DNA of 64,000 bases from Herbaspirillum sp. DW155. GTDB taxonomy: Bacteria > Pseudomonadota > Gammaproteobacteria > Burkholderiales > Burkholderiaceae_D. Below the pieces are notes generated by a model. That model was given only the letters and a program-made list of their open reading frames with translations. It was not told where the DNA came from and made no database searches. Position numbers and translations under genes: made by a program. The DNA lies in contig NZ_AP029028.1 in the NCBI RefSeq assembly GCF_037076565.1, positions 496,001 through 560,000 of the forward strand, in the 5' to 3' direction. Positions 1 to 7,659 of the stretch are shown one piece after another (position 1 is the stretch's first letter; the number at the start of each line of letters is the position of its first letter).

Positions 1-240
1 GACCTGCTGCAGCGCTGGAGCAATGACCTGTATCACAGCAATGCGCATCGCGTACTCAATGCCGGCAGCGCGCCGCGCTATTCACTGCCGTTCTTCCAGG
101 ATGGCGACCAGGCCGCCGTGGTGGCCTGCCTGCCCAGCTGCTGCAGCGCCGAGCACCCGGCGCGTTATGCGCCCTGCACCATCGGTGACTACCTGGAGAT
201 GAAGGTGCGGCAGACCTTCGGGGCGGTGGCTGCGGCCTGA
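1..240 (+). CDS. 2-oxoglutarate/Fe(II)-dependent oxygenase, C-terminal fragment
   Basis: This is the last 79 residues of a gene that begins before the window. The visible tail carries NAHRVLNAG followed about 8 residues later by RYSLPFF, which matches the isopenicillin-N-synthase-like 2OG-Fe(II) oxygenases: the distal iron-binding His comes just before Arg-Val, and the R-x-S pair binds the 2-oxoglutarate carboxylate. It ends 89 bases before the Rieske oxygenase gene on the same strand and probably belongs to the same catabolic operon. The substrate cannot be told from the fragment. Confidence 0.8.
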   Translation, partial: DLLQRWSNDLYHSNAHRVLNAGSAPRYSLPFFQDGDQAAVVACLPSCCSAEHPARYAPCTIGDYLEMKVRQTFGAVAAA

Positions 241-329
241 ACAGATTTTCCGGCGAAGGCGACCGTGTTGGCACGCCGGCCGGACCACTGCGGACCCTGG
301 CGTTCGCAGTCCAAGCAGAAGGAGTCGAC

Positions 330-1361
330 ATGCTGGTCACCCAACAAAAAGTCTTGCGCAAGTTCTGGTACGCGCTCATGCCCGTCTCGCATCTCAAGGA
401 TGGTCCGCAACCCTTTACGCTGCTGGGCGAGAAGCTGGTGCTCTGGCTCAGGGAGGATGGTTCTCCCGCCGCCCTGCAGGATCGCTGCTGCCATCGCACG
501 GCGAAGTTGTCCAAGGGCTTCGTTGAAAACGGCAACATCGTCTGCGGCTATCACGGCTGGACCTTCAACGGCGAGGGCGCCTGCGTGCGCGTGCCGCAGA
601 GCGTGGATGGCAGCGTGCCCTCCGGCGCCTGCGTGAAGTCGTATTTCTGCAAGGAGCGCTACGGTTACGTGTGGGTCGCGCTGGAAGAACCGCTGCGCGA
701 CATCCCGGATTTCCCCGAAGAGGGCGCGCCGGGCTATCGGCGCATCTTCCAGTTCTACGAGCGCTGGGAGACCAGTGCCCTGCGCATGATGGAAAATTCT
801 TTCGACAATTCCCACTTCAGCTACGTGCACCGCGCCACCTTCGGTCTGTACGACCAGCCCAAGCCGGAGAAATACGAGATCACCGAAACCGACTACGGCT
901 TCGAAGCAGAAACCCGCGTGCCCATCAAGAACGTGCCGGCCAGCCATCGCGTGACCGGCAGCACCGCCGACACCACGGTGCGCCACATGTTCAACCGCTG
1001 GTACCTGCCCTTCGTGCGTCGCTTCGGCTGCACCTATCCGGAGAGCGGGCGGCATCACATCATCTACAACTGCGCCACGCCCATCGATGATGGTTCCATC
1101 ATGCTGTCGCAATGGCTGTATCGCAACGACACCGAAGAAGAGTGTTCCGAAGCCGAGCTGATCGCCTGGGATGCACCCATCCTGGTGGAAGACCGCGAGA
1201 TCCTGGAAGCCACCGATCCCGATGCCTGCATCGACGTGCGCCGCCGCCAGGAATTCCACATGGCCTCGGATCGTCCCGGCCTCATCATGCGCCGCATGCT
1301 GCTGCAATTGCTGGAAGAGCACGGCGAATCCGAAGTGTTCCGCATCCACCCCGCTGCATGA
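330..1361 (+). CDS. Rieske (2Fe-2S) aromatic-ring-hydroxylating / O- or N-demethylase type oxygenase
   Basis: This 343-residue protein is a Rieske non-haem iron oxygenase. The Rieske ligands are visible as C53-x-H55 and C72-x2-H75, and the mononuclear iron site as DNSH162FSYVH167. The length fits the single-component oxygenases of the vanillate demethylase / phenoxybenzoate dioxygenase group, which need a separate reductase; none is in the window. The ATG at 330 has AAGGAG about 6 bases upstream. The stop overlaps a possible ATG of the ABC ATPase, so the genes are probably co-transcribed. Substrate unknown; the neighbouring amidohydrolase suggests a nitrogen heterocycle (inference). Confidence 0.88.
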   Translation: MLVTQQKVLRKFWYALMPVSHLKDGPQPFTLLGEKLVLWLREDGSPAALQDRCCHRTAKLSKGFVENGNIVCGYHGWTFNGEGACVRVPQSVDGSVPSGACVKSYFCKERYGYVWVALEEPLRDIPDFPEEGAPGYRRIFQFYERWETSALRMMENSFDNSHFSYVHRATFGLYDQPKPEKYEITETDYGFEAETRVPIKNVPASHRVTGSTADTTVRHMFNRWYLPFVRRFGCTYPESGRHHIIYNCATPIDDGSIMLSQWLYRNDTEEECSEAELIAWDAPILVEDREILEATDPDACIDVRRRQEFHMASDRPGLIMRRMLLQLLEEHGESEVFRIHPAA

Positions 1362-1378
1362 ACGCGCCAGGAGATTCC

Positions 1379-2245
1379 ATGGACAGAGATGAACACGCCA
1401 TGTCGCAGGCTGCGGCATGGGAAGTGAGAGAGCAGGAAGGTGCAGCCGCCGGTCCGCCGCCGGTGCTGTCGGCGCAGCGGGTGGAGAAGACCTATCGCAA
1501 CGGCACCCGTGCGCTCGATGAAGTCAGGCTCGATATCGGTCGTGGCGAGTTCGTTTCGCTGCTGGGCCCCTCAGGATGCGGCAAGAGCACCCTGCTGAAG
1601 ATGTTCGCCGGGCTGGAAGAACCGTCTCACGGCCACATCCGCTGGTGGGGCGGCAACCTGGCCACGGTGGGCACGCCCGAGCGCACCCTGGCGATGGTGT
1701 TCCAGGAGGCCACCCTGATGCCTTGGGCCACGGTGGAGCAGAATGCACGGCTGCCGCTGGACCTGCGCCACGTACCGCGTACGCAGGCCGATGCGCGCGT
1801 GGCCGAGGCTTTGAAGCTGGTGGGCCTGGAAAAATTCCACAAGGTGCTGCCGCGCGAACTCTCGGGCGGCATGCAGATGCGCGCTTCGATTGCGCGCGCG
1901 CTGGCCACTTCACCCAACCTGCTGCTGATGGACGAACCCTTCGGCGCGCTCGATGAATTCACCCGCAACAAGCTCGACGCCGACCTGCGCGACATCTGGA
2001 GCAGGCAGGATCTGACGGTGGTCTTCGTGACCCACAGCATCTATGAAGCGGTCTTCCTGTCCTCGCGCGTGATCGTGATGGCGGCCCGCCCGGGGCGGGT
2101 GATTGCGGATGTGGCCATCGATGCAGCGGGGCCGCGCGATGAAGCTTTCCGCATTTCCGCGCCCTTCATGCAATATTGCAAGACCCTTTCGGATTACCTG
2201 ACGCTGGCCAACCAGCAGGGAGACGGCCATGCAGCCCAACACTAA
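1379..2245 (+). CDS. ABC transporter ATP-binding protein, NitT/SsuB/TauB family
   Basis: This cytoplasmic ATPase subunit (288 residues) would power an importer together with the next gene. Walker A is GPSGCGKST (residues 63-71), the signature is LSGGMQ (from 161), and Walker B is LLLMDEPFG (from 181), the usual pattern of the nitrate/sulfonate/taurine family. The ATG at 1379 is preferred because AGGAG lies about 7 bases before it; an ATG at 1358 overlapping the previous stop is possible. The 3' end overlaps the permease by 17 bases. The periplasmic binding protein is not in the window and may lie to the left. Confidence 0.9.
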   Translation: MDRDEHAMSQAAAWEVREQEGAAAGPPPVLSAQRVEKTYRNGTRALDEVRLDIGRGEFVSLLGPSGCGKSTLLKMFAGLEEPSHGHIRWWGGNLATVGTPERTLAMVFQEATLMPWATVEQNARLPLDLRHVPRTQADARVAEALKLVGLEKFHKVLPRELSGGMQMRASIARALATSPNLLLMDEPFGALDEFTRNKLDADLRDIWSRQDLTVVFVTHSIYEAVFLSSRVIVMAARPGRVIADVAIDAAGPRDEAFRISAPFMQYCKTLSDYLTLANQQGDGHAAQH

Positions 2246-3032
2246 TCCGCTGGTCAATCGTCCCGGTTTCTGGCGCGTGGCCGCACCGCTGGGCATCGGC
2301 ATGGCCCTGCTGCTGACCTGGCAGATCGTCTGCACGCTGCTGGAGGTGCCGCCTTACCTGGTGCCCAGTCCCGTGCTGATCGCCAGGACCCTGGTGGCCG
2401 ATTGGGGCATGCTGATGGAGTCGCTGCTGGTGACCTTGAAGATCACCTTCCTGGCCTTTGCGCTGGCGGTGATCCTGGGGGTGGCGATTGCCTTCGTGTT
2501 CGTGCAGAGCCGCTTCATCGAGATCAGTCTCTTTCCTTATGCGATCATCCTGCAGGTCACGCCCATCGTGGCCATCGCCCCGCTGATCATCATCTGGGTC
2601 AAGGACACGACGGCGGCGCTGACGGTGTGTGCGACCATCATGGCGCTCTTTCCCATCATCTCCAACACCACGCTGGGACTGCGCAGCGTCAATCCGGGCC
2701 TGCTCAACCTGTTCCGGCTGAACAAGGCGACGCGCTGGCAGACCCTGCGGCGCTTGCGCATTCCCAGCGCCTTGCCTTATTTTTTCGGCGGCCTGCGCAT
2801 CTCCAGCGGACTGGCGTTGATCGGCGCGGTGGTGGCCGAGTTCGTGGCCGGCACGGGCGGCACCGGTTCGGGACTGGCTTACCAGATCCTGCAGGCGGGC
2901 TTCCAGCTCAACATTCCGCGCCTGTTTGCGGCCTTGCTGCTGATCACGCTGACCGGCATCCTGCTGTTCTGGCTGATGAGCGCGCTGTCGCGCGCCGTGC
3001 TGGCCGGCTGGCATGAGAGCGAGATGGCATGA
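2229..3032 (+). CDS. ABC transporter permease, SsuC/TauC (BPD_transp_1) family
   Basis: The 267-residue inner-membrane subunit has about six hydrophobic segments and the typical EAA-like cytoplasmic loop around residues 155-185 (RWQTLRRLRIPSALPYF). It pairs with the ATPase upstream, whose end it overlaps, to form an importer. In this family the usual cargo is a small organic molecule such as a sulfonate, a pyrimidine precursor or an aromatic acid. Context with a Rieske oxygenase and an amidohydrolase argues for uptake of the compound that those enzymes degrade (inference). Confidence 0.9.
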   Translation: MQPNTNPLVNRPGFWRVAAPLGIGMALLLTWQIVCTLLEVPPYLVPSPVLIARTLVADWGMLMESLLVTLKITFLAFALAVILGVAIAFVFVQSRFIEISLFPYAIILQVTPIVAIAPLIIIWVKDTTAALTVCATIMALFPIISNTTLGLRSVNPGLLNLFRLNKATRWQTLRRLRIPSALPYFFGGLRISSGLALIGAVVAEFVAGTGGTGSGLAYQILQAGFQLNIPRLFAALLLITLTGILLFWLMSALSRAVLAGWHESEMA

Positions 3033-3060
3033 CGACGTTTATCCGAGGAGCCGCATTTCC

Positions 3061-4476
3061 ATGAACACCTTCCTGATCCGCAACCTGCAGGCCATCATGA
3101 CCGGCTTGCCCGGCGCGGCCGCGCGCCATCCCGGTCCCGACATCCGCGTGGCCGACGGCGTGATTGCCGCCATCGGAAAGCTCGACGCGCTGCCCGGCGA
3201 AAGCGTCATCGATGCCAGCGATTGCGTTGCTTATCCGGCATGGGTCAATACCCATCACCATCTGTTCCAGTCGCTGCTCAAGGGCGATCCGCTGGGCATC
3301 AATGCCACGCTCACACCGTGGCTGGCGGCCACACCCTATCGCTATCGTGCCCGCTTCGATGCCGGGCTGTTCCGCCTGGCCGCGCGTATCGGCATGGTCG
3401 ATCTGATGCGCTCGGGCTGCGGCACGATTGCCGATCACAACTACCTGTATTACCCCGGCATGCCCTTCGATACGTCGGAAATCCTCTTCGAGGAAGCCGG
3501 GCGGCTGGGCCTGCGCTTCGTGCTGTGCCGGGGCACGGCCACGCGCACGCGGCAGCTGGAAGCGGAATTGCCCAGCGCCTTGCGGCCGGAGACGCTCGAT
3601 GGCTTTCTTGCCGACATGCAAGGTCTGGCCAGCCGCTTCCACGATCCATCACCGGCGTCGATGCGGCGCGTGGTGATGGCGCCGACCACGCCGCTCTATT
3701 CGGCCGCACCCGGTGAACTGCGCGAGATCGCCCAGGCCGCGCGTGTCATGGGCCTGCGGCTGCACAGCCATCTCTCCGAGACGGTCGGCTACCAGGACAG
3801 CGCGCATGCCATGCACGGCTGCCGGCCGGTGGAATTCTGCGAGCGCGTCGGCTGGCTGGGGCCGGACGTGTGGTTTGCGCATCTGGTCAAGCTCGATGCC
3901 GAGGAAATTGCATTGCTGGGAAGCACCAAAACGGGCATCGCCCATTGCCCGCAAAGCAACGGTCGGCTGGGCAGTGGCATCGCGCCGATCCGTGCGCTGG
4001 AGGCGGCCGGTGTGCCGGTCTCCATCGGCGTGGATGGCGCGGCCTCCAACGAGGCGGCCGACATGATCTCCGAAACCCATGCCGCCTGGCTGATGCAGCG
4101 CGCCCGGCGCGGCCAGGAAGCGACTCCCACGTTCCGGGGCGGTCACTTCGAAGGCGGGGCCGACGAGGCGACGGTGGAGGATGTGGTGCGCTGGGGGACC
4201 ACCGGTGGCGCACGCGTGCTGGGACTTAAGGCGCTGGATGGCTTGCAGGTGGGTCAGCAAGCTGACATCGCGCTGTACCGGCTGGACGATCCGCGCTACT
4301 TTGGCTTGCATGATCCGGCCATCGGTCCGGTGGCTTCGGGTGGTCGGCCTTTCCTGAAGGCAATGTGGGTCGGTGGCCGCGCAGTGGTGCGCGATGACGC
4401 CATCCCCGGTGTGGACCTGGCCGAGCTGGGGGCGCAGGCGCGGCAGGCCGTCAAGACCATGCTGGCCGGCAATTGA
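3061..4476 (+). CDS. Amidohydrolase, 8-oxoguanine / isoxanthopterin / s-triazine deaminase type
   Basis: This 471-residue TIM-barrel metal hydrolase of the COG0402 deaminase group has metal-binding H65-x-H67 in NTHHHLFQS, a second His in LHSHLSET, a His in WFAHLVKLD, a substrate-side CPQSNGRLGSGI, and the metal Asp in IGVDGAASNEA. From memory, the THHH..Q, ADH and HCP.SN..L.SGI segments resemble bacterial 8-oxoguanine and isoxanthopterin deaminases; the triazine hydrolases AtzB/TrzN are more distant relatives. The ATG at 3061 is chosen because it starts the conserved beta strand and has GAGGAG upstream with a rather long spacer of about 10. A terminator follows at once, so this is the last gene of the catabolic operon. 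Confidence 0.85.
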   Translation: MNTFLIRNLQAIMTGLPGAAARHPGPDIRVADGVIAAIGKLDALPGESVIDASDCVAYPAWVNTHHHLFQSLLKGDPLGINATLTPWLAATPYRYRARFDAGLFRLAARIGMVDLMRSGCGTIADHNYLYYPGMPFDTSEILFEEAGRLGLRFVLCRGTATRTRQLEAELPSALRPETLDGFLADMQGLASRFHDPSPASMRRVVMAPTTPLYSAAPGELREIAQAARVMGLRLHSHLSETVGYQDSAHAMHGCRPVEFCERVGWLGPDVWFAHLVKLDAEEIALLGSTKTGIAHCPQSNGRLGSGIAPIRALEAAGVPVSIGVDGAASNEAADMISETHAAWLMQRARRGQEATPTFRGGHFEGGADEATVEDVVRWGTTGGARVLGLKALDGLQVGQQADIALYRLDDPRYFGLHDPAIGPVASGGRPFLKAMWVGGRAVVRDDAIPGVDLAELGAQARQAVKTMLAGN

Positions 4477-4494
4477 AGTGGGGCAAGCCTCGGT

Positions 4495-4521
4495 AAAACC
4501 GGCTCGCAGGAGCCGGCTTTT
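4495..4521 (+). terminator. Rho-independent terminator after the amidohydrolase gene
   Basis: The stem CCGGCTC / GAGCCGG (4499-4505 and 4510-4516) closes a 4-base loop GCAG, is preceded by AAAA and followed by CTTTTC. It lies 19 bases after the amidohydrolase stop codon. Confidence 0.75.
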
Positions 4522-4562
4522 CGGGCGCTTCCCCATGAGCCACATGGGATCCCGGCCAAAAC

Positions 4563-4571
4563 TGCTAAAAT
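4563..4571 (+). promoter_or_regulatory. Candidate extended -10 promoter for yqgE-ruvX-pyrRB
   Basis: TGCTAAAAT gives an extended -10 (TGn then TAAAAT, five of six consensus bases). No convincing -35 is present at the right distance. Transcription would start at about 4577-4579, almost on the first ATG of yqgE, which matters for choosing its start. Confidence 0.45.
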
Positions 4572-4577
4572 GCCGGG

Positions 4578-5339
4578 ATGATCAAGAGACGCAATTCTCC
4601 CTTCAGTTTCTCAGCCGAGGATTTCGATGAATCCATGGATTCCTTTGGCGCTTTCGACCCATTCCATTCCGACTCATCCTTGCGCCAGGCGAGCGCGGCC
4701 GGTGACGGCAAGCGCGCCGAGGGCGGGGATGACTCCGCCGAGGAAGTCCGTCCACCGCTGGAACTGGACCTGACCAATCATTTCCTCATCGCCATGCCGT
4801 CCATGCTGGACCCGATCTTCGGCGGCACCGTGGTCTATCTCTGCGAGCACAACCACAACGGCGCGCTGGGCGTGGTCATCAACAAGCCCACCGACATGAC
4901 CATGGACGTGCTGTTCGACCGCATCAACCTCAAGCTGGAGATCCGCCCCGATACGCCCGACGCCATGCCGGAACTGTATCGCCGCCCGGTCATGTTCGGC
5001 GGCCCGGTGCAGGTGGAGCGCGGTTTCGTGTTGCATTCGACCTCGGAAAAATATTCCTCCACCCTGCAGGTCACCGATGAGGTGGCGCTGACCACCTCCA
5101 AGGATGTGCTCGAAGCAGTGGCACACGGTAACGGCCCGGAACGCGTGCTGGTCACGCTGGGCTGCTCGGGCTGGAGTCCGGGTCAGCTGGAAGGCGAGAT
5201 CGGCCGCAATGGCTGGCTGACCGTCAAGGCCGATCCGGCCATCATTTTTGAGTTGCCGGTGGAGCAACGCTTCACGGCGGCACTGGCCCTTTTGGGCATC
5301 GATCCGGTGATGCTCTCCGGCGATGCCGGACGGGCCTGA
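4578..5339 (+). CDS. yqgE: YqgE/AlgH family protein (UPF0301)
   Basis: The conserved core begins at LDLTNHFLIAMPSM and includes FGGTVVYLCEHN and GALGVVINKPT, typical of YqgE/AlgH, a small protein of uncertain molecular role often found next to ruvX as here. As given, the product is 253 residues, roughly 60 longer at the N-terminus than the usual family member; the extra part is Ser/Asp/Glu-rich and probably disordered. An in-frame ATG at 4635 is a reasonable alternative start, with GAGGA 14 bases upstream. It lies 14 bases before ruvX in the same operon. Confidence 0.88.
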   Translation: MIKRRNSPFSFSAEDFDESMDSFGAFDPFHSDSSLRQASAAGDGKRAEGGDDSAEEVRPPLELDLTNHFLIAMPSMLDPIFGGTVVYLCEHNHNGALGVVINKPTDMTMDVLFDRINLKLEIRPDTPDAMPELYRRPVMFGGPVQVERGFVLHSTSEKYSSTLQVTDEVALTTSKDVLEAVAHGNGPERVLVTLGCSGWSPGQLEGEIGRNGWLTVKADPAIIFELPVEQRFTAALALLGIDPVMLSGDAGRA

Positions 5340-5353
5340 AGGAGCACGGGCAC

Positions 5354-5736
5354 TTGGACACCATCCTGGCCTTCGACTTCGGCCTGAAGCGCATCGGCGT
5401 GGCCGTGGGCAATACGGGCCTGAAGCAGGCGCAGCCGCTGGCGGTGATTAGCGAAGCGACCAACGACGGCAAGTTCGCGGCGATCGCGCGCCTGATCGCA
5501 GAGTGGCAACCGGCGCGCTGCGTGGTCGGCCTGCCCCTGCATCCGGACGGCGCCGAGCACGAGATGAGCGTGCGCTGCCGGCGTTTTGCCAACCAGTTGC
5601 ACGGCCGCTACGGCGTCGAGGTCACGCTGGTGGATGAACGCTACAGTTCGGCGGTGATCCGGCACCAGCGCGGCGAACAGATCGATGACCAGGCCGCCGC
5701 CATCATTTTGCAGCAATACTTTGACGACGCACATTC

Positions 5737-5740
<4 letters not shown>
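5354..5740 (+). CDS. ruvX: Putative pre-16S rRNA nuclease / Holliday junction resolvase-like RuvX (YqgF)
   Basis: This 128-residue RNase H-fold protein begins TILAFDFGLKRIGVAVGN, the first acidic-residue strand of the YqgF family, and later has VVGLPLHPDG, VTLVDERYSSA and a final Asp in IDDQAAAIILQQY. Family work assigns it to 16S rRNA 5' end maturation. The start is TTG at 5354, with AAGGAG about 9 bases upstream; no ATG fits. Its stop overlaps the pyrR start by four bases (ATGA), so the two are translationally coupled. Confidence 0.92.
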
Positions 5741-6241
<501 letters not shown>

Positions 6242-6249
<8 letters not shown>

Positions 6250-7201
6250 TCCCCAACTCAACAAAAACGGCGAACTGCAACACCTGCTGACCATCGAGGG
6301 CCTGCCGCGCTCGATCCTGACGCACATCCTCGATACCGCATCCTCCTTCGTCAGCATCGGCGACCGCGAAGTCAAGAAGGTGCCGCTGATGCGCGGCAAG
6401 AGCGTCTTCAACCTGTTCTTCGAGAATTCCACGCGCACCCGCACCACCTTCGAGATCGCCTCCAAGCGTCTCTCGGCGGACGTGATCAACCTCAACATCC
6501 AGGCTTCCAGCACCAGCAAGGGCGAGTCGCTGCTGGACACCATCGACAACCTGGCGGCCATGCATGCCGACATGTTCGTGGTCCGCCATGCGCAATCGGG
6601 CGCGCCTTTCCTGATCGCCAAGCACCTGATCGATACGAAGCAGTCGCACGTCCACGTGGTCAATGCCGGTGACGGCCGCCACGCGCATCCGACCCAGGGT
6701 CTCTTGGACATGTACACCATCCGCCACTACAAGAAGGACTTTACCAACCTGCGGGTGGCCATCGTGGGCGACATCCTGCACAGCCGCGTGGCGCGCTCGG
6801 ACATCCATGCGCTGACCACTCTGGGCGTGCCGGAAGTACGCGCCATCGGCCCGCGCACGCTACTGCCCAGCGGCCTGGAGCAGATGGGCGTGCGCGTCTT
6901 CCACAACATGGAAGAGGGCTTGAAGGATGTGGACGTCATCATCATGCTGCGCCTGCAGAACGAGCGCATGAGCGGCGCCTTGCTGCCCTCGGCGCAGGAG
7001 TTCTTCAAGAGCTACGGCCTGACCCCGGAACGCCTGGCCCTGGCCAGGCCGGACGCCATCGTCATGCACCCCGGCCCGATGAACCGCGGCGTGGAAATCG
7101 ACTCGGCCGTGGCCGATGGCGCACAAGCCGTGATCCTGCCGCAGGTGACCTTCGGCATCGCGGTGCGCATGGCGGTCATGAGCATCGTGGCTGGCAATTG
7201 A
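6242..7201 (+). CDS. pyrB: Aspartate carbamoyltransferase catalytic subunit
   Basis: PyrB joins carbamoyl phosphate and aspartate, the committed step of UMP synthesis. The carbamoyl-phosphate site STRTRTTFE and the later HPTQGLLD and [10 protein letters not shown] motifs are intact, and 319 residues is normal. It starts inside the last codons of pyrR. In bacteria with this arrangement the enzyme forms a complex with an inactive dihydroorotase; such a gene follows at 7659. A repeat and a nuclease gene lie between the two. Confidence 0.95.
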
Positions 7202-7227
7202 ATTGAGCAAGATGTCCTGAATCTGCC

Positions 7228-7336
7228 CTTCGATACGCCGCTGCGCGGCTACTCAGGGCGAACGGAGTCGATGTTTGACGATTCCGTTCCATCTGAGCCC
7301 GTTCGGGCTGAGTAGGTCCGCAGGGCCGTATCGAAG
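7228..7336. repeat. Long imperfect inverted repeat in front of the GIY-YIG gene
   Basis: The left arm 7228-7266 and the right arm 7298-7336 are 39 bases each and match as reverse complements at 31 positions. Each arm starts at its outer end with CTTCGATACG and contains CTACTCAG and CGAACGG near the inner end. The arms are 31 bases apart, and the right arm also holds a small hairpin GCCC-GTTC-GGGC. The composition (TTCGA..., CTCAG, GAACGG) resembles a widely dispersed proteobacterial palindromic repeat, so further copies are expected elsewhere in the genome. Confidence 0.75.
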
Positions 7337-7374
7337 CCAGCGCACGGTGTGCGCGATCAGAAGTAGAGGTGAGC

Positions 7375-7659
7375 ATGGCGTTTTATGTTTATCTTTTACG
7401 CTGTTCGGATGGAAGCTATTACGTAGGCCATACGGACAATATCGAGACGCGGATGGCACAGCATCAGTCTGCTGCATTGAAGTGCTATACATCGACGCGG
7501 CGACCGGTGCAGCTGCTGAAGACTGAAAGCTTCGATACCAGAGATGAGGCTCTGGCGGCGGAGCAACAATTGAAGGGCTGGACTCGCAGGAAAAAAGAAG
7601 CCTGGCTCGCAGGAAATTTTGAAGAATTAAGACGACTCGCTAAAAAGACATTCAACTGA
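7375..7659 (+). CDS. GIY-YIG domain nuclease, small single-domain (YhbQ/UPF0213-like)
   Basis: This 94-residue protein consists of one GIY-YIG domain: FYVYLLRCSDGSYYVGHT gives the VYL...YVG core strands, followed by R26 in the helix (NIETRMAQH) and a C-terminal E-rich helix with QQLKGWTRRKKEAWL. The ATG at 7375 is chosen because GAGGTGA lies 5 bases before it; the GTG at 7369 is the alternative. The stop overlaps the next gene (ATGA). It sits directly after a long inverted repeat and interrupts the usual pyrB-pyrC' pair. Cellular role unknown; a link between nuclease and repeat is plausible. Confidence 0.85.
   Translation: MAFYVYLLRCSDGSYYVGHTDNIETRMAQHQSAALKCYTSTRRPVQLLKTESFDTRDEALAAEQQLKGWTRRKKEAWLAGNFEELRRLAKKTFN

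Noticed and set aside
189..1418. 409-residue - strand frame
   Set aside because: Covers the Rieske oxygenase gene, which has intact metal motifs on the + strand.
7228..7336. Rho-independent terminator of pyrB
   Set aside because: The structure is long, has a 31-base spacer between arms and no T-run; it looks like a dispersed palindromic repeat instead.
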